This document shows positions 1 through 9,216 of a stretch of 64,000 nucleotides of DNA, one piece after another. Source of the DNA: Ancylobacter novellus. GTDB lineage: Bacteria; Pseudomonadota; Alphaproteobacteria; Rhizobiales; Methylopilaceae. The stretch covers positions 1 to 64,000 of the forward strand of contig QFPN01000012.1 of NCBI GenBank assembly GCA_003241695.1, written 5' to 3'. The notes beneath the pieces were generated by a model. That model did not search any database. It saw nothing but the letters and a program-made list of their open reading frames with translations, and was not told the origin of the DNA. The translations under genes and the position numbers were made by a program. Numbering within the stretch: position 1 is the stretch's first letter; each line of letters opens with the position of its first letter.

Positions 1-181
1 CAAGCTGTTCGAGGACGTCGGGCTGCCCGACATGTCGCTCGAGAACGACCGCTTCATGCTGTGCGGCTCGCCCGACATGATCCGCGACACCCGCCAGCTC
101 CTCGCCGACCGCGGCTACGAGGAGGGCAACCACGGCGAGGCCGGGCACTTCGTCATCGAAAAGGCATTCGTCGAGAAGTAA
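1..181 (+). CDS. fpr: Ferredoxin-NADP reductase, C-terminal end (partial)
   Basis: The reading frame enters from the left edge (first full codon at base 2) and ends at TAA 179-181, giving the last 59 residues. MLCGSPDMIRD is the NADP-binding motif near the end of bacterial FNR proteins, and the C-terminus GHFVIEKAFVEK is the typical family ending. The enzyme moves electrons between NADPH and ferredoxin or flavodoxin in the cytoplasm. The FAD domain lies outside the window. The assignment rests on the C-terminal signature only, but that signature is distinctive. Confidence 0.85.
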   Translation, partial: KLFEDVGLPDMSLENDRFMLCGSPDMIRDTRQLLADRGYEEGNHGEAGHFVIEKAFVEK

Positions 182-359
182 CCCAAAACGCTTCCGGAAG
201 GATCTGAGCGGCGCCGATCTTGCTACCCGTTTGCCGGCGCCCGAGACCGAAAACGTCGAGGCGGCGCCGCGGCTTAGTCGGAACGGCGAGGACCGGAATG
301 ACGTCGATGACCCTTGAACCGCCTGCCCATGCGCCCGCACGTCGGGAGCCGCGGCCCCG

Positions 360-563
360 ATGACCGGGGCGTTCGCGCCGGCTCTTCCGGTCGGCGTCGC
401 GCTGATCGCGGCCGGCACGTTCATGGTGCTGGTCGCCGACCGCGCGCAGCGCAGCGGCTCGTCCTGGCTGACCCGCAGCAGGGCGAACGAGGTCGTCTAC
501 GCGCTCGCCGCCGGCGCCCTCGTGACGGGCGGGCTGTTCATGGCCCTGCCGTCCCCCGCCTGA
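360..563 (+). CDS. Small hypothetical membrane protein
   Basis: A 67-residue ORF with two hydrophobic stretches (about residues 8-26 and 46-63) separated by a basic, polar loop (TRSRAN), as in a two-helix inner-membrane protein. I do not recognise the family. A 21-codon ORF starting at ATG 298 ends in TGA overlapping this ATG (ATGA), so translation may be coupled. It converges on the HTH regulator gene downstream. A competing frame (314-631) has an arginine-rich composition typical of a shadow frame. Moderate support only. Confidence 0.45.
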   Translation: MTGAFAPALPVGVALIAAGTFMVLVADRAQRSGSSWLTRSRANEVVYALAAGALVTGGLFMALPSPA

Positions 564-576
564 TCGCCGCCGGGCG

Positions 577-1338
577 TCAGAGCAGAACCGCGAAGCCTTC
601 CGCCTTCACCCGGTCCAGCAGCCCGCGATAGTCGCCGTGGCGGGGCGCGCCGGGGAGGATGCGGCCGAGCGGCGGCGCGGGCTCGCCAGCCTTCAGCGGC
701 ACGAGCGCGATCGGGGCGGCGATCGGGATGAGCTGCGCGCCGCGGCCCGCCTGCAGCGTCGACAGCACGCCGCGCATCACGCCGTCGATCGTCGGCCGGC
801 CGAGCGTGACCAGCCGGTGCTGACCGTGCCGGTTGGTCACGAGATAAATGTGGCCCGACTGGTGCGGCGCTGAAATCTCGCCGTGCTGCGTGAAGGGCGC
901 GTCGGTCCGCTCGCCCTCCTGGAACACCATCCGCGACGTCTCCTCCGACCAGCGCACGTCGGTGCGGTAGGCGAAGATCGCGCCCGGCGCCTCGAAAGAA
1001 GGCCGGAGCGTCAGATAGGCGCCTTCGATCCAGCTCATCGCCGGGCGGGAATAGGAGCCGAGCTCCGGCGGCGCGAAGCCCTGCGGGGCCGCCTCGGCCG
1101 GGGAGGACGCGGCGGGCCGCAGCCTGCGGCCGAGCGCCTCCTCCAGCCGGACCGTCGTCGCGAGCGTGAAGGCGCGGCGGCCGGCCAGCGCCTTTTCGAG
1201 CGTCGAAATCGAAATCCGGGCGAGGTCGGCGAGCCCCTGCCGCGACATCCGCCGGCGGGCGAGCTCCTCGCGCACCGCCTCGGCGATGGCGCGGCTCTCG
1301 ACGCCGCCGAGTTCGCTTTCGGCCTCCCCGGACGACAT
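577..1338 (-). CDS. HTH (XRE-like) transcriptional regulator
   Basis: 253 residues from ATG 1338; an upstream in-frame ATG at 1353 is possible. Residues about 15-65 form a Cro/C1-type helix-turn-helix (RMSRQGLADLARISISTLEKAL). The remaining ~170 residues form a larger C-terminal domain rich in beta-type sequence (aromatic residues, GHIYLVTN, QHRLVTLGRPTIDG) that may bind a ligand; I do not recognise it. The gene is divergent from the sortase-substrate gene across about 165 bases, so it may control that cassette, but no operator was identified. Confidence 0.65.
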   Translation of the reverse strand: MSSGEAESELGGVESRAIAEAVREELARRRMSRQGLADLARISISTLEKALAGRRAFTLATTVRLEEALGRRLRPAASSPAEAAPQGFAPPELGSYSRPAMSWIEGAYLTLRPSFEAPGAIFAYRTDVRWSEETSRMVFQEGERTDAPFTQHGEISAPHQSGHIYLVTNRHGQHRLVTLGRPTIDGVMRGVLSTLQAGRGAQLIPIAAPIALVPLKAGEPAPPLGRILPGAPRHGDYRGLLDRVKAEGFAVLL

Positions 1339-1504
1339 CGCCTTCCCCCGCACAAAACCGCACAGGTTTTGACTTAGCCGTGAGTTCCGCGCCCGGACAA
1401 GTCGGCGGACGACGGATCAATGCCGAACGAAACCGTCGCGACACAGGCGCGAAACGCGGATCCCCGAGAGCAGCACAGACCGGACGACGCTGAAGGGATC
1501 CGCC

Positions 1505-3805
1505 ATGGCCAGCCTCTCGACGCCACATTTTTCGACACGATGCTTTTCGACGCAGGACCTGCCTCCGATGACCGCGCCCTCGTCCCGGCGCGGCGCCGCG
1601 CTCCGACGCTTCCTCGTCCAGTTCGTGCTTCTGTTCGCGGCGTCGCTCGCGATCCTGCTCGGGCTGATCTTCGCGACGCTGGCCGCAGAGGGGCCGGGCG
1701 CCCAGCTCGCCTTCGTCCGTCCCGGCGACATGCGTTCCGGCGCGCTGCTGCTGAAGGGAACGGAGCCGGGCGCCTATGTCGAGGCGCCGCGCGTCGAGGC
1801 GGATTACGACGTCGAGGTCTCCGGCCCGACGATCCGCACCCGCGTCACGCAGGCGTTCCGCAATCCGACCGAGGGTTGGGTCGAGGGCGTCTACGTCTAC
1901 CCGCTGCCCGAGAAGGGCGCGGTCGACACGATGAAGCTCGTGGTCGGGGACCGCGTCATCGTGGCCGACGTCAAGGAACGGGCCGAGGCCAAGGCGACCT
2001 ACGAGAAGGCGAAGACGGAGGGCAAGGCGGCCGCGCTCGTGGAGCAGGAGCGCCCGAACCTGTTCACCAACTCCGTCGCCAACATCGGCCCCGGCGAGAC
2101 CGTCGTGGTGCAGATCGAATATCAGGCGCCGGTCCGGCAGGAGGCGGAGCGCATGTCGCTGCGCATCCCCCTCGTGGTCGCGCCGCGCTACATGCCGGCC
2201 CCGATCGTCCAGACCGTCACGATGGACGGCGCCGGAGGCTGGGGCGCGACCGACCCGGTCGCCGACCGCGACCGCATCTCGCCCCCGGTCAACGATCCGC
2301 GCGAGACGCCGCGCGGCAATCCGGTGACGATCACGGTCCGCCTCAAGGCCGGCTTCCCGCTCGGCGAGGTCGCGAGCCAGACCCATGCGATCGCCGTGAC
2401 GGGGGACGAAGACGCCCGCACGGTCACGCTGGCGGAGAAGCAGGCACCCGCCGACCGCGACTTCGAACTGGTCTGGACGCCGAAGGCCGGCCCGACCCCC
2501 TCGGTCGGCCTGTTCAGGGAGACGGTGGGCAGGGAGACCTACGTCGCGGCCTACGTCACGCCGCCGGCGGTCGCGCCCGAGGCCGCGCCGCTTCCGCGCG
2601 AGACGATCTTCGTCATCGACAATTCCGGCTCGATGGCCGGCGCCTCGATGGCGCAGGCGAAGCAAAGCCTGCTGTTCGCCCTCAACCGGCTCGCCCCCGG
2701 CGACCGCTTCGACGTGATCCGCTTCGACGACACGATGGAGCGGCTGTTCCTCGACACGGTCGCGGCGTCGCCCGAGACCCTCGCCAAGGCCCGAGGCTTC
2801 GTGACGGCGCTGACCGCGAACGGCGGCACCGAGATGTTGCCGCCGCTGAAGAGCGCGCTGTTCGACCCGCGCCCGAACGACGCCTCTCATGTGCGCCAGA
2901 TCGTGTTCCTGACGGACGGCGCGATCGGCGACGAGCAGCGCATGTTCGACGCGATCGCGGCCGGGCGCGGACGCTCGCGCCTGTTCATGGTCGGCATCGG
3001 CTCGGCGCCCAACAGCCATCTGATGACGCGGGCGGCGGAACTCGGCCGCGGGACGTTCACGCATATCGGCGGGACCGAAGAGGTCGACGCCCGGATGCGC
3101 GAGCTGTTCGTGAAGCTCGAAAGCCCGGCGGTCACCAACCTGTCGGCGCGGTTCTCGAACGGCCCGGCGGACCAGACGCCCGGCGTCCTGCCGGACCTCT
3201 ATCGCGGCGAGCCGCTCGTCGTCGCGGCCCGCGTGACGGCGGCGAGCGGGACGCTCGAACTCAGGGGCGCGATCGGCGACCGGCCGTGGACGGCGACGCT
3301 CGACCTCTCCAGAGCGGCCCAGGGCGCCGGGATCTCGAAGCTCTGGGCGCGGCGCAAGATCGACGACGCCGAGGTCGCCCGCACCCTGCGGACCCTGACG
3401 CCCGATGCCGCGGACGCCACGATCCTGAAGCTCGCGCTCGAACACCGGCTCGCCACGCGGCTCACCAGCCTCGTCGCGGTCGACGCCATGCCGCGGCGCT
3501 CGGCGGGCCAGAGGCTCGCGCGCGCCGACGTGCCGCTCAACCTCCCGGCCGGCTGGGATTTCGACAAGGTGTTCGGAACCGAGCGCCCCGCGACGCCGAC
3601 GCGGCGCGCCGAGGCCGGCGGCGCCTACCAGACGGTCGCGATGAGGAGCGAGGCGCCGCTCGCCTCCCCGCACGCGGCCATGCAGCCCGGCGCGCCGCTG
3701 CCCCAGACCGCGACCGACGCCGAACTGAAGCTCTGCCTCGGCCTCGCGCTGATCCTGTTCGCGGTCGGGCTCGTGATCGTGCGCCCGGCGCGGAGGCGGG
3801 CGTGA
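1505..3805 (+). CDS. VIT/vWA-domain sortase substrate (proteobacterial sortase target family)
   Basis: 766 residues. An N-terminal membrane segment (about residues 40-60) is followed by a VIT domain (TRVTQAFRNPTEGWVEGVYVYPLPEKGAVD) and a von Willebrand A domain with an intact MIDAS (DNSGSM, later TDG). The C-terminus has a sorting signal: LPQTATD, a hydrophobic helix, then RPARRRA. This is the layout of the marine proteobacterial sortase target family, a surface protein processed by a dedicated sortase. The next gene is that sortase, joined by a GTGA overlap. The start at 1505 has a GAAGGGA ribosome site; ATG 1568, with AGGAC upstream, is the alternative. Confidence 0.85.
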   Translation: MASLSTPHFSTRCFSTQDLPPMTAPSSRRGAALRRFLVQFVLLFAASLAILLGLIFATLAAEGPGAQLAFVRPGDMRSGALLLKGTEPGAYVEAPRVEADYDVEVSGPTIRTRVTQAFRNPTEGWVEGVYVYPLPEKGAVDTMKLVVGDRVIVADVKERAEAKATYEKAKTEGKAAALVEQERPNLFTNSVANIGPGETVVVQIEYQAPVRQEAERMSLRIPLVVAPRYMPAPIVQTVTMDGAGGWGATDPVADRDRISPPVNDPRETPRGNPVTITVRLKAGFPLGEVASQTHAIAVTGDEDARTVTLAEKQAPADRDFELVWTPKAGPTPSVGLFRETVGRETYVAAYVTPPAVAPEAAPLPRETIFVIDNSGSMAGASMAQAKQSLLFALNRLAPGDRFDVIRFDDTMERLFLDTVAASPETLAKARGFVTALTANGGTEMLPPLKSALFDPRPNDASHVRQIVFLTDGAIGDEQRMFDAIAAGRGRSRLFMVGIGSAPNSHLMTRAAELGRGTFTHIGGTEEVDARMRELFVKLESPAVTNLSARFSNGPADQTPGVLPDLYRGEPLVVAARVTAASGTLELRGAIGDRPWTATLDLSRAAQGAGISKLWARRKIDDAEVARTLRTLTPDAADATILKLALEHRLATRLTSLVAVDAMPRRSAGQRLARADVPLNLPAGWDFDKVFGTERPATPTRRAEAGGAYQTVAMRSEAPLASPHAAMQPGAPLPQTATDAELKLCLGLALILFAVGLVIVRPARRRA

Positions 3806-4410
3806 GCGCCGCGATCATGCACCGGCGGCGATCGCGGCTCCCGCGCGTCTCGATCAGGGCGGCGGCCGTCGCCGTCCTGATCGCCGCCGGGCTGACGCTG
3901 ACCGGCCAGGGCCTCTACGTCCACGCCAAGGCCGCTCTGGCGCAGGTCCTGCTCGAGCGGGCCTTCGCCCGAAGCCTCGCCTTCGGCCAACCCGTCAAGG
4001 CATGGGGCTGGGCCGACACCTGGCCGGTGGCGCGCATCGAGGCGCCGAGGCTGGGGGCGAGCGCGATCGCGCTGATGGGCGCGAGCGGCGAAGCGCTCGC
4101 CTTCGGGCCGGCGCAGCTCGACGGCTCGCCCGAGGCGGGGGAGCCTGGAACGGCGATCTACGCCGCGCACCGCGACACCCATTTCGCCTTCCTGAAGGAC
4201 GTCGCGGCCGGCGACGAGATCCGCGTCACGCGGCGGGACGGGACGGGGCTGCGCTTCCGCGTCGACGGCGCCCGGATCGTGCGCTGGGACGCCTCCGGGA
4301 TCGACCCGCACGCTTCCGGGCGCCGGCTCGCGCTCGTGACCTGCTGGCCTTTCGACGCCGCGACCCGCGGGCCGCTGCGCTACGTCGTCGAGGCCACGCT
4401 GGTTCCGTGA
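3802..4410 (+). CDS. Class GN sortase
   Basis: 202 residues from GTG 3802, which overlaps the substrate gene's stop (GTGA); ATG 3817 would give 197. A signal-anchor helix (about residues 18-38) precedes a sortase beta-barrel. Catalytic residues are His123 in AAHRDTHF, Cys181 in LVTCWPF and Arg189 in ATRGPLR. Class GN sortases are Gram-negative transpeptidases that usually have a single adjacent target, as here. The likely site of action is the periplasm, on the LPQTA motif of the upstream protein. Function is inferred from family and pairing; the biological role of such pairs is poorly known. Confidence 0.88.
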   Translation: MSAAIMHRRRSRLPRVSIRAAAVAVLIAAGLTLTGQGLYVHAKAALAQVLLERAFARSLAFGQPVKAWGWADTWPVARIEAPRLGASAIALMGASGEALAFGPAQLDGSPEAGEPGTAIYAAHRDTHFAFLKDVAAGDEIRVTRRDGTGLRFRVDGARIVRWDASGIDPHASGRRLALVTCWPFDAATRGPLRYVVEATLVP

Positions 4411-4452
4411 CGCATTCGCGGCCGTCGCTTGACAGCGGGCGCCGCCGATACC

Positions 4453-4481
4453 ATACCTATCGGTATCATACCCTTCGGTAT
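4453..4481 (+). promoter_or_regulatory. Tandem operator for the TetR regulator before the RND pump
   Basis: Two perfect inverted repeats ATACC-N4-GGTAT lie at 4453-4466 and 4468-4481, 15 bases apart, with an extra ATACC half-site at 4448-4452. They end 19 bases before the adaptor start codon. A closely matching site, ATACC-N4-GATAT, lies at 9855-9868 directly upstream of the tetR gene that follows the pump. Sharing of the site by regulator and pump implies autoregulation plus repression of the pump. Confidence 0.75.
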
Positions 4482-4500
4482 AGTTTCGGGACGCATTCTC

Positions 4501-5706
4501 ATGTCCAGATGGTTTTTCAGTCTCGGCCGGGCGGCCGCGGCGACGGTCGCGCTCGCCCTCGCGGGCGCGGCGGCTTCGACGATCGAGCTTCACGCCGACG
4601 GCGGCCCCGCAGCGGCCGCCGCGGAACAGGCGACGCCGGCGACGGTCGCGCGCGTCGAACGGCGACCGATCGTGAGCTGGTCGTCCTTCTCCGGACGGCT
4701 CGAGGCGGTCGACCGCGTCGAGATCCGGCCGCGGGTCGCGGGCGAGATCACGGCCGCGCTCTTCCGCGAGGGCGCCCTCGTCAAGCGCGGCGACGTGCTG
4801 TTCACGATCGACCGCGAGCCTTACGCCGCGGCCGCCGACCGGGCGAAGGCCGAGGTCGCCGCCGCCGACGCGCGGCTGTCGCTCGCCCGGGCCGATCTCG
4901 ATCGCGGCCGCAAGATGACGGCGCTCTCCACCATCTCGATCCGCGACCTCGACCAGCGCCAGAGCGAGGTTCGCTCGGCGGAGGCCGCCCGGCAGGGCGC
5001 GGAGGCCGCGCTGCGCTCGGCGGAGCTCGACCTCGGCTACACCGAGGTCCGCGCGCCGGTGTCCGGCCGCGTCGGACGGATCGAGATCACCCCCGGCAAC
5101 CTCGTGGCCGCCGGTCCCGGCGCGCCGGTTTTGACCCGGCTCGTCTCGGTCGATCCGATCTACGCCAGCTTCGAGGCCGACGAACGCTCCGTGCTCAAGG
5201 CGCTCGACACGCTGCCGCAGGACGTCGAGCGCAGCGCCTCGGTCGGGGCGATCCCGGTCGAGATGATCACGTCGAGCCGCGAGGGCGCCGCGCGCGGCCG
5301 GCTGAACTATGTCGACCCCGTCGTGCAGGGCGCGACCGGCACCGTGCGCATCCGCGCCGAGTTCCCGAACCCGGACGGCCGCCTGCTGCCCGGCCAGTTC
5401 GCGCGGCTCCGGATGGGCGAGGCGAAGGAGACCGAGGCCGTGCTCGTCAGCGAGCGCGCGGTCGGCGTCGACCAGGACAAGACCTTCGTGCTCGTCGTCG
5501 GCGACGACGACCGCGCCGCCTATCGCGAGGTGCGGCTCGGCGAGGCGACGGGCGGCCTCAAGGTCGTGCTGAGCGGCCTCGACGGCGGCGAGCGCGTGGT
5601 GGTCGAGGGGCTCCAGAAGCTCAGGCCGGGAGCGCTGGTCGCGCCGGAGCCGGTGGCGATGAACGGCTTTCCCCTCAGCCAGAAGCAAGCGTCAGCCACG
5701 AACTGA
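4501..5706 (+). CDS. RND efflux periplasmic adaptor (membrane fusion protein)
   Basis: 401 residues from ATG 4501. An N-terminal signal or anchor helix (residues about 8-26) is followed by a barrel-sandwich (lipoyl-like) half (RPRVAGEITAALFREGALVKRGDVL), an alpha-hairpin rich in Ala, Glu and Arg (about 105-175), the second lipoyl half (YTEVRAPVSGRVGRIEITPGNLV), a beta-barrel and a membrane-proximal domain (GERVVVEGLQKLRPGALV). It links an HAE1-type inner-membrane pump to an outer-membrane channel. The permease follows after a 167-base gap holding a palindromic repeat; no TolC-type gene is in the window. Upstream tandem operators suggest TetR control. Confidence 0.92.
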   Translation: MSRWFFSLGRAAAATVALALAGAAASTIELHADGGPAAAAAEQATPATVARVERRPIVSWSSFSGRLEAVDRVEIRPRVAGEITAALFREGALVKRGDVLFTIDREPYAAAADRAKAEVAAADARLSLARADLDRGRKMTALSTISIRDLDQRQSEVRSAEAARQGAEAALRSAELDLGYTEVRAPVSGRVGRIEITPGNLVAAGPGAPVLTRLVSVDPIYASFEADERSVLKALDTLPQDVERSASVGAIPVEMITSSREGAARGRLNYVDPVVQGATGTVRIRAEFPNPDGRLLPGQFARLRMGEAKETEAVLVSERAVGVDQDKTFVLVVGDDDRAAYREVRLGEATGGLKVVLSGLDGGERVVVEGLQKLRPGALVAPEPVAMNGFPLSQKQASATN

Positions 5707-5722
5707 TCAAAGGGCCCCGTCC

Positions 5723-5838
5723 GTGTCCCGGCCTTGAGCCGGGACCCAGATCCGGCGACGCCTTCCGAAGTTCTCCCGACGGTGCCGCTCCTCTGGAGGA
5801 CGCTGTGGTCATGGGTCCTGGCTCGAGGCCGGGACATG
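5723..5838. repeat. Inverted-repeat (REP/BIME-like) intergenic element
   Basis: The left arm starts GTCCCGGCCTTGAGCCGGGA and continues CCCA (ends 5748). The right arm (from 5812) is TGGGTCCTGGCTCGAGGCCG and continues GGACATGA. The arms are imperfect inverse copies around about 63 bases and fill most of the gap between adaptor and permease. Each arm is itself a hairpin. It resembles the element at 51231-51321 in layout, though arm sequences differ. It may affect transcript stability or simply be a dispersed genomic repeat. Confidence 0.75.
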
Positions 5839-5873
5839 AAGACCGAACCTGCTCGCCTGGAAGGGAGCCGGCC

Positions 5874-8800
5874 ATGAACGTCTCGAAATTCTTCATCGAC
5901 CGCCCGGTGTTCGCCGGCGTGCTGTCGGCCCTGATCTTCCTCGTCGGGCTGCTGTCGATCCCGGCGCTGCCGATCTCGGAATATCCCGACGTCGTGCCGC
6001 CGCAGATCGTGGTGCGGGCGACCTATCCGGGCGCGAGCCCGAAGGTCATCTCCGAGACGGTCGCGACGCCGATCGAGGAGCAGATCAACGGCGTCGAGGA
6101 CATGCTCTACATGTCCAGCCAAGCGACGACCGACGGCGTGATGACGCTGACCGTCACCTTCGCGCTCGGGACCGACCCCGACAAGGCGCAGCAGCTCGTC
6201 CAGAACCGCGTCAGCCAGGCGGAGCCACGCCTGCCCGAGGAGGTGCGCGCGCTCGGCGTGACGACGGTGAAGTCGTCGCCCGACCTCACCCTCGTCGTTC
6301 ACCTCACCTCGCCGGACGGGCGCTACGACTCGAAATACCTGCGCAACTACGCGGTGCTGAACGTGAAGGACCGCCTCGCCCGCATCCCCGGCGTCGGGCA
6401 GGTGCAACTGTTCGGCTCGGGCGACTATTCGATGCGCGTCTGGCTCGATCCGCAGAAGGTCGCCGAGCACGGGCTCTCGGCCGGAGACGTCGTGGCCGAG
6501 ATCCGCGCCCAGAACGTGCAGGCCGCGGCCGGCGTCGTGGGCGGCTCTCCGACGCCGCAGGGCGTCGACCTCCAGCTTTCGCTGAACGCGCAGGGCCGGC
6601 TCCAGTCCGAGCAGGAGTTCGGCGACATCATCGTGAAGTCGGGCGAGAACGGCGAGATCGTGCGGCTGCGCGACGTCGCCCGCATCGAGATGGGCGCGGC
6701 CGACTATGCGCTCCGCTCGCTGCTCGACAACAAGTCGGCGGTGGCGGTGCCGGTGTTCCAGGCGCCGGGCTCGAACGCGATCGACATCGCCGACCGCGTG
6801 CAGGCCGAGATGCGGGACGTCAAGGCCAACATGCCCGACGGCGTCGACTACTCGATCGTCTACGACACCACCCAGTTCGTGCGGTCCTCGATCGAGGCCG
6901 TGATCCACACCCTGCTCGAGGCGGTCGCGCTCGTCGTGCTGGTGGTGATCCTGTTCCTGCAGACCTGGCGGGCGTCGGTCATTCCGCTGATCGCTGTGCC
7001 GGTGTCGATCATCGGCACCTTCGCGGTGATGCACGTCTTCGGCTTCTCGATCAACGCGCTCAGCCTGTTCGGCCTCGTGCTCGCGATCGGCATCGTGGTC
7101 GACGACGCGATCGTCGTGGTGGAGAACGTCGAGCGCAACATCGAGCAGGGGCTGAAGCCCCGCGAGGCCGCGCTCAAGGCGATGCAGGAGGTCTCCGGGC
7201 CGATCGTCGCGATCGCGCTGGTGCTGATCGCGGTGTTCGTGCCGCTCGCCTTCATCTCGGGCCTGACCGGCCAGTTCTACCGCCAGTTCGCGCTCACCAT
7301 CGCGATCTCGACGGTGATCTCGGCGATCAACTCGCTGACGCTGTCGCCGGCCCTCGCCGCCCTCCTGCTGAAGGGCCACGACGCGCCGAAGGACCGGCTG
7401 ACGCGGGCGATGGACTTTCTGTTCGGCTGGTTGTTCCGCCGCTTCAACGCCGCCTTCTCGTGGGGCTCGCGCTTCTACGGCCGCGGCGTGACGGTCGCGA
7501 TCGGGCGCAAGACGGTGATGCTCGTGCTCTATGTCGGGCTCGTCGCCCTCACAGGGCATCTGTTCAGGACGATCCCCGGCGGATTCGTGCCGGCGCAGGA
7601 CAAGCAGTATCTGGTCGGCTTCGCGCAGCTTCCCGACGCCGCGACGCTCGACCGGACCGAGGACGTCATCAAGCGCATGGGCGAGATCGCCCTGAAGACG
7701 CCGGGCGTTCAGAGCGCCGTGTCGTTCCCGGGCCTGTCGATCAACGGCTTCACCAACTCGTCCAACGCCGGCATCGTGTTCGCGACGCTGAAGCCCTTCG
7801 ACGAGCGCAGGGACCCGAACCTTTCGGCCGCGGCCATCGCGCAGCAGCTCAACGCCCAGTACGCCGGGATCAAGGAGGCGGTGATCGCGATGTTCCCGCC
7901 GCCCCCGGTGCAGGGGCTCGGCACCATCGGCGGCTTCAAGCTCCAGATCGAGGATAAGACCGGCCAGGGCTACCAGGCGCTCGACCAGGCCACGAAGGCG
8001 TTCCTCGCGAAAGCGAACCAGGCGCCCGAGCTCGCCGGCCTGTTCTCCTCCTATCAGGTGAACGTGCCGCAGCTCTTCGCCGACATCGACCGCGTCAAGG
8101 CGCGCCAGCTCGGCGTTCCGGTGGCGGACGTGTTCAGCACGCTGCAGATCTATTTCGGCTCGGCCTACGTCAACGACTTCAACGCCTTCGGCCGCACCTA
8201 TTCGGTGCGCGTGCAGGCCGACGCCGCCTGGCGCGCGCGACCCGAGGACGTCGGCTTCCTGAAGGTCAGGTCGGCCTCCGGCGAGATGATCCCGCTGTCG
8301 GCGCTGATGACGGTGAGGCCGGCTTCGGGCCCCGAACGGGCGATGCGCTACAACGGCTTCCTGTCCGCCGACGTCAACGGCGGCGCGGCCCCCGGCTACT
8401 CGACCGGGCAGGCGCAGGCGGCGGTCGCCAAGATCGCGGCCGAGACGCTGCCCAAGGGCTTCTCCTACGAGTGGACCGAGCTCACCTATCAGGAGATCAT
8501 CGCGGGCAATTCCGGCCTCATCGTCTTCCCCGTGGCGATCCTGCTGGTCTATCTCGTGCTCGCCGCGCAGTACGAGAGCCTGACGCTGCCGATCGCCATC
8601 ATCCTGATCGTGCCGATGGGGATTCTCGCCGCGCTCGCCGGGGTGTGGCTCACCGCCGGCGACAACAACGTCTTCACCCAGATCGGCCTGATCGTGCTGG
8701 TCGGGCTCTCGGCCAAGAACGCGATCCTGATCGTGGAGTTCGCGCGCGAGCTCGAGCATGACGGCCGGACGCCGTTCCAGGCGGCGGTGGAGGCGAGCCG

Positions 8801-9092
8801 GCTCCGCCTGCGGCCGATCCTGATGACCTCGCTCGCCTTCATCATGGGCGTGCTGCCGCTCGCGATCGCGACCGGGGCGGGTTCGGAGATGCGCGCCGCC
8901 ATGGGCGTCGCGGTCTTCGCCGGCATGATCGGCGTGACGATCTTCGGCCTGTTCCTGACGCCGGTGTTCTACGTCGTGATGCGCCGCCTCGCCGGCGCCC
9001 GCGAGACGCGTCCGGCCGATCCGGACGAGAAGGCGGAGACGGCCCCGCCCGCCGAGGGCGCGGCTCCGGCGGCGCCGCTCTCCATGGGATGA
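5874..9092 (+). CDS. HAE1-family RND efflux permease
   Basis: 1072 residues, the normal AcrB/MexB size. MNVSKFFIDRPVFAGVLS is the typical N-terminus. TM4 carries the proton-relay Asp-Asp in GIVVDDAIVVVEN, and the TM10 Lys is seen in LSAKNAIL. The pattern is twelve membrane helices with two large periplasmic loops. It exports hydrophobic or amphiphilic compounds using the proton gradient, with the adaptor encoded just upstream. The start is ATG 5874 with a GGGAG ribosome site. A strong hairpin at 9141-9172 follows, and the likely repressor gene lies convergent downstream. Substrate cannot be predicted. Confidence 0.95.
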   Translation: MNVSKFFIDRPVFAGVLSALIFLVGLLSIPALPISEYPDVVPPQIVVRATYPGASPKVISETVATPIEEQINGVEDMLYMSSQATTDGVMTLTVTFALGTDPDKAQQLVQNRVSQAEPRLPEEVRALGVTTVKSSPDLTLVVHLTSPDGRYDSKYLRNYAVLNVKDRLARIPGVGQVQLFGSGDYSMRVWLDPQKVAEHGLSAGDVVAEIRAQNVQAAAGVVGGSPTPQGVDLQLSLNAQGRLQSEQEFGDIIVKSGENGEIVRLRDVARIEMGAADYALRSLLDNKSAVAVPVFQAPGSNAIDIADRVQAEMRDVKANMPDGVDYSIVYDTTQFVRSSIEAVIHTLLEAVALVVLVVILFLQTWRASVIPLIAVPVSIIGTFAVMHVFGFSINALSLFGLVLAIGIVVDDAIVVVENVERNIEQGLKPREAALKAMQEVSGPIVAIALVLIAVFVPLAFISGLTGQFYRQFALTIAISTVISAINSLTLSPALAALLLKGHDAPKDRLTRAMDFLFGWLFRRFNAAFSWGSRFYGRGVTVAIGRKTVMLVLYVGLVALTGHLFRTIPGGFVPAQDKQYLVGFAQLPDAATLDRTEDVIKRMGEIALKTPGVQSAVSFPGLSINGFTNSSNAGIVFATLKPFDERRDPNLSAAAIAQQLNAQYAGIKEAVIAMFPPPPVQGLGTIGGFKLQIEDKTGQGYQALDQATKAFLAKANQAPELAGLFSSYQVNVPQLFADIDRVKARQLGVPVADVFSTLQIYFGSAYVNDFNAFGRTYSVRVQADAAWRARPEDVGFLKVRSASGEMIPLSALMTVRPASGPERAMRYNGFLSADVNGGAAPGYSTGQAQAAVAKIAAETLPKGFSYEWTELTYQEIIAGNSGLIVFPVAILLVYLVLAAQYESLTLPIAIILIVPMGILAALAGVWLTAGDNNVFTQIGLIVLVGLSAKNAILIVEFARELEHDGRTPFQAAVEASRLRLRPILMTSLAFIMGVLPLAIATGAGSEMRAAMGVAVFAGMIGVTIFGLFLTPVFYVVMRRLAGARETRPADPDEKAETAPPAEGAAPAAPLSMG

Positions 9093-9140
9093 GACGCGCG
9101 GGGGAGCGATAAGCGTCCCCCGCCCCCGCGCGCCTCGTGC

Positions 9141-9172
9141 GACGGCCGCCGGAGGGGGCTCCGGCGGCCGTC
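9141..9172. terminator. Bidirectional hairpin between pump and tetR
   Basis: Perfect 14-base-pair stem (GACGGCCGCCGGAG, loop GGGG, then its complement) between the convergent permease and TetR genes. There is no clear T tract on either side, so intrinsic termination is likely but not certain. Confidence 0.6.
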
Positions 9173-9216
9173 GTCTCATCTGGGAATGCGGTCGTTCGGA
9201 GACCCGACGGGTCGTC

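Noticed and set aside
314..631. 105-codon plus-strand ORF near the left end
   Set aside because: Arginine/glycine-rich shadow of the small membrane protein frame and of the convergent HTH gene; it overlaps both.
497..3673. Very long open frame (1058 codons) on the minus strand opposite the sortase-substrate gene
   Set aside because: It is the mirror of a well-supported gene in a high-GC genome; the translation is dominated by Arg, Gly and Asp-His repeats without domains, as is typical for shadow frames.
5520..9179. 1219-codon minus-strand frame opposite the RND permease
   Set aside because: Composition (Arg/His/Asp-rich, no motifs) and exact opposition to a conserved permease mark it as a shadow.
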